From positions 1 through 40,876 of IMG/VR virus record IMGVR_UViG_3300050821_023950: a stretch of 40,876 bases of DNA; one strand, written 5' to 3'. Source of the stretch: a virus. The position numbers were made by a program, and so were the translations under genes. Within the stretch, counting starts at the first letter, position 1. Each line of letters opens with the position of its first letter. This document shows, piece after piece, positions 40,401-40,876 of the stretch. The notes below the pieces were generated by a model. It searched no databases and had not been told where the DNA came from. It was given only the letters and a program-made list of their open reading frames with translations.

Positions 40401-40876
40401 CACTGCTTTCATCAAACAACCTGTCCGACATCGCCAGCCCTTCAGCCGCGAGAACAAACCTCGGGCTCGGTACGATGGCGACGCAAAACGGCACGGCGCC
40501 CGTCGACGTCTCGTTGTCTACTCAGGCAGCATCGATCGGCACGACCAACCTTGTAGCCTCAACCCCGTCGGCAGGGCTCTATCGGATCAGTTGGGCCCAG
40601 CTCATCACCCAAGCGGCGACCACATCCTCATCTCTTCTGACGACGATCGGATGGAACAACGGCTCGGCAAAGTCGACGACGGTTAATTGGCTCAACGGCG
40701 CGGCCCCCAAGGCCCAAGCCGATGGCAATAGTGCTGTTGGCGGAGAAGAGAGTGGATCTATCGTCGTCTTCTGCGCGAACGGCACCGCGCTTACCTACGC
40801 CACCACCTACGCCAGCAGCGGAGCTACGCCCATGCAGTACAGCCTTCGCATCCACGTCGAGCGGTTGTCCCCGTAG
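37424..40876 (+). CDS. Tail hub/fibre protein, 1150 aa
   Basis: The start is ATG 37424 (ATGA with the previous stop); the stop TAG is at the window edge, so the gene is complete. Residues 1-450 are a beta-rich hub-like region (FGLVETEGSIRYAFQSPF, CYVIECWSNVAAAWASG). Residues about 460-545 look like a fibronectin-type module. About 570-760 resembles a discoidin-like sugar-binding module (KINDGDLTVSALVWNGAGSA). Near 910 is the common phage-fibre unit GDRILIKDQVSGSDNGIYTV, and near 1000 NLSDIASPSAARTNLGLG, a fibre trimer motif. The C-terminal 120 residues are beta-rich and probably the receptor-binding tip. It would bind the host surface; hub and fibre are joined in one chain. Confidence 0.75.
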   Translation: MSPRQRAVVTTPDLTHPSPRLSTPNPYVPNKIADATISLAGGAADDLTQVPFAFGLVETEGSIRYAFQSPFSGALWIARALALGEREATIYGGEQAGECDGLVGVYTDAGLFSNGNFQCWWHSGSLSQGIDTNMAAGDYVSPWDETLVITDKTGKRRAICYVIECWSNVAAAWASGIAKVRYRFRGSRVLNTTTGLVAYTTNPWWQGRYVALDPAGLLLKPSRINEASFQLAAANSPSGLYESNMLLTGSNTRDCRKQFGLLGAGWLVYSGGNQLTAIADRSTDPVVATYDDTNFSTAKPIEVGPTADPDQMVNNVSIQSTDTTDSSGVWKLVTVSLKTAGLLAGTEEEVPATFQFPQIQQLAVVQQMLGYLLYSYQELRIKGNWLANAGGPRLAGDVVTQSLPAMGISDNFRVMVRDKQPNGTFDVELALIDARKWAGASSTPPTRLRSTLQDPFAVPPTPPAPTVTQEVDKIKIVVNPPSPTYQWYGGQLVTVQQAGFAERTLGVAGATPLYIEDIQMNSLYTIRTRVINVVNTALLSLAATWTITPVVAQVEPPGIVYQSSDGLGVWWDPPQTRDAINYGASAWSVQGTAHSVWDPTKINDGDLTVSALVWNGAGSAGAVTVDQGSALIAREIEITWLDATHHPQLGPVYSSDNITLNPVSMLGTGPSTFGQAYPAVKGVQWDSLDGLKTVFFIPPSIGAYRFVGVAFLGSHDTGRIAEIRVRKYTGSAYAFTKGFRLFGTEPGSSTLVGGATPTTRTFDINFQPTNTNYIKLSDWFYSWNWSDTLSNTSSIGFIATLRIQTIATDDTLSDQRGYAASFVQAVSAGGPVSVPSMDGVAVVGTSPILAREDHVHPSDTSKADVTYVDTQIAAAVAGIKWKTSVRVATTAAGTLASSFANGSTIDGVTLATGDRILIKDQVSGSDNGIYTVSASGAPTRATDANTGAELVSAAAFAQSGTVNADRAFYCTNDSITLGSTSIAWVPFASVIGALLSSNNLSDIASPSAARTNLGLGTMATQNGTAPVDVSLSTQAASIGTTNLVASTPSAGLYRISWAQLITQAATTSSSLLTTIGWNNGSAKSTTVNWLNGAAPKAQADGNSAVGGEESGSIVVFCANGTALTYATTYASSGATPMQYSLRIHVERLSP

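Noticed and set aside
37424-40876. Right-end transposon terminus or attachment site near the last gene
   Set aside because: The window stops at the stop codon, so no end repeats or host DNA can be seen.

Overview
The window is most of the genome of a transposable (Mu-like) phage or prophage. The DNA is GC-rich, with C/G strongly preferred at third codon positions. The cargo genes have Gram-negative-style signal peptides and lipoboxes, so a GC-rich Gram-negative host is likely; nothing visible fixes the genus. I see no rRNA, tRNA, CRISPR array or host housekeeping gene. The left edge cuts a gene inside a repeat tract and the right edge is the last base of the tail-fibre stop codon, so neither transposon end (MuA binding sites, host junction) is visible.

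Layout. (1) About 1-9760, minus strand: a tightly coupled early/transposition operon read leftward. It starts at an XRE regulator with what looks like a leaderless promoter, then two small Cys-rich proteins, the MuA DDE transposase, the MuB ATPase, coiled-coil and hypothetical proteins, a Gam-like protein, winged-helix and zinc-finger-like small proteins, and a partial gene with a hexanucleotide-encoded repeat tail. (2) 9750-9870: divergent control region with paired TAGC-N6-GCTA inverted repeats. (3) 9870-13080, plus strand: a second XRE regulator overlapping a TPR-type helical-repeat protein, a convergent 61-residue secreted peptide, two exported cargo proteins and an excisionase-type HTH protein. 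(4) 13250-15707: exported and small membrane proteins, probably including lysis functions. (5) 15697-26752: DNA methyltransferase and a Mu-type packaging/head module (gp27-like small terminase, GpA-type large terminase, DUF935 portal, MuF with a C-terminal toxin-like domain, Mu I protease with a probable internal scaffold start, decoration protein, capsid, gp36, gpG). (6) 26745-40876: endolysin and a long non-contractile tail module (tube, G/GT chaperones joined by a -1 frameshift site, 1595-residue tape measure, tip proteins, combined hub and fibre). A two-gene minus-strand insertion with its own TATAAT box interrupts it at 27437-27887.

How it works together. MuA and MuB would carry out replicative transposition. 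The two opposed XRE regulators at 9.8 kb most likely set the lysis-lysogeny decision. The rightward genes build a siphovirus-like particle with a Mu-like head, in the style of transposable siphophages such as B3 and D3112 rather than myovirus Mu. No sheath or contractile baseplate gene is present.

The most interesting candidates are the split XRE + TPR + secreted-peptide cassette in the switch region, the reverse-oriented moron pair in the late operon, the MuF-linked toxin-like domain, a 56-nt structure covering the ribosome-binding site of a lysis-region lipoprotein, and the canonical A-AAA-AAC slippery site in the tail chaperone gene. There is no gene-free stretch longer than 300 bases; the largest gap (1772-2013) holds nothing I can support.
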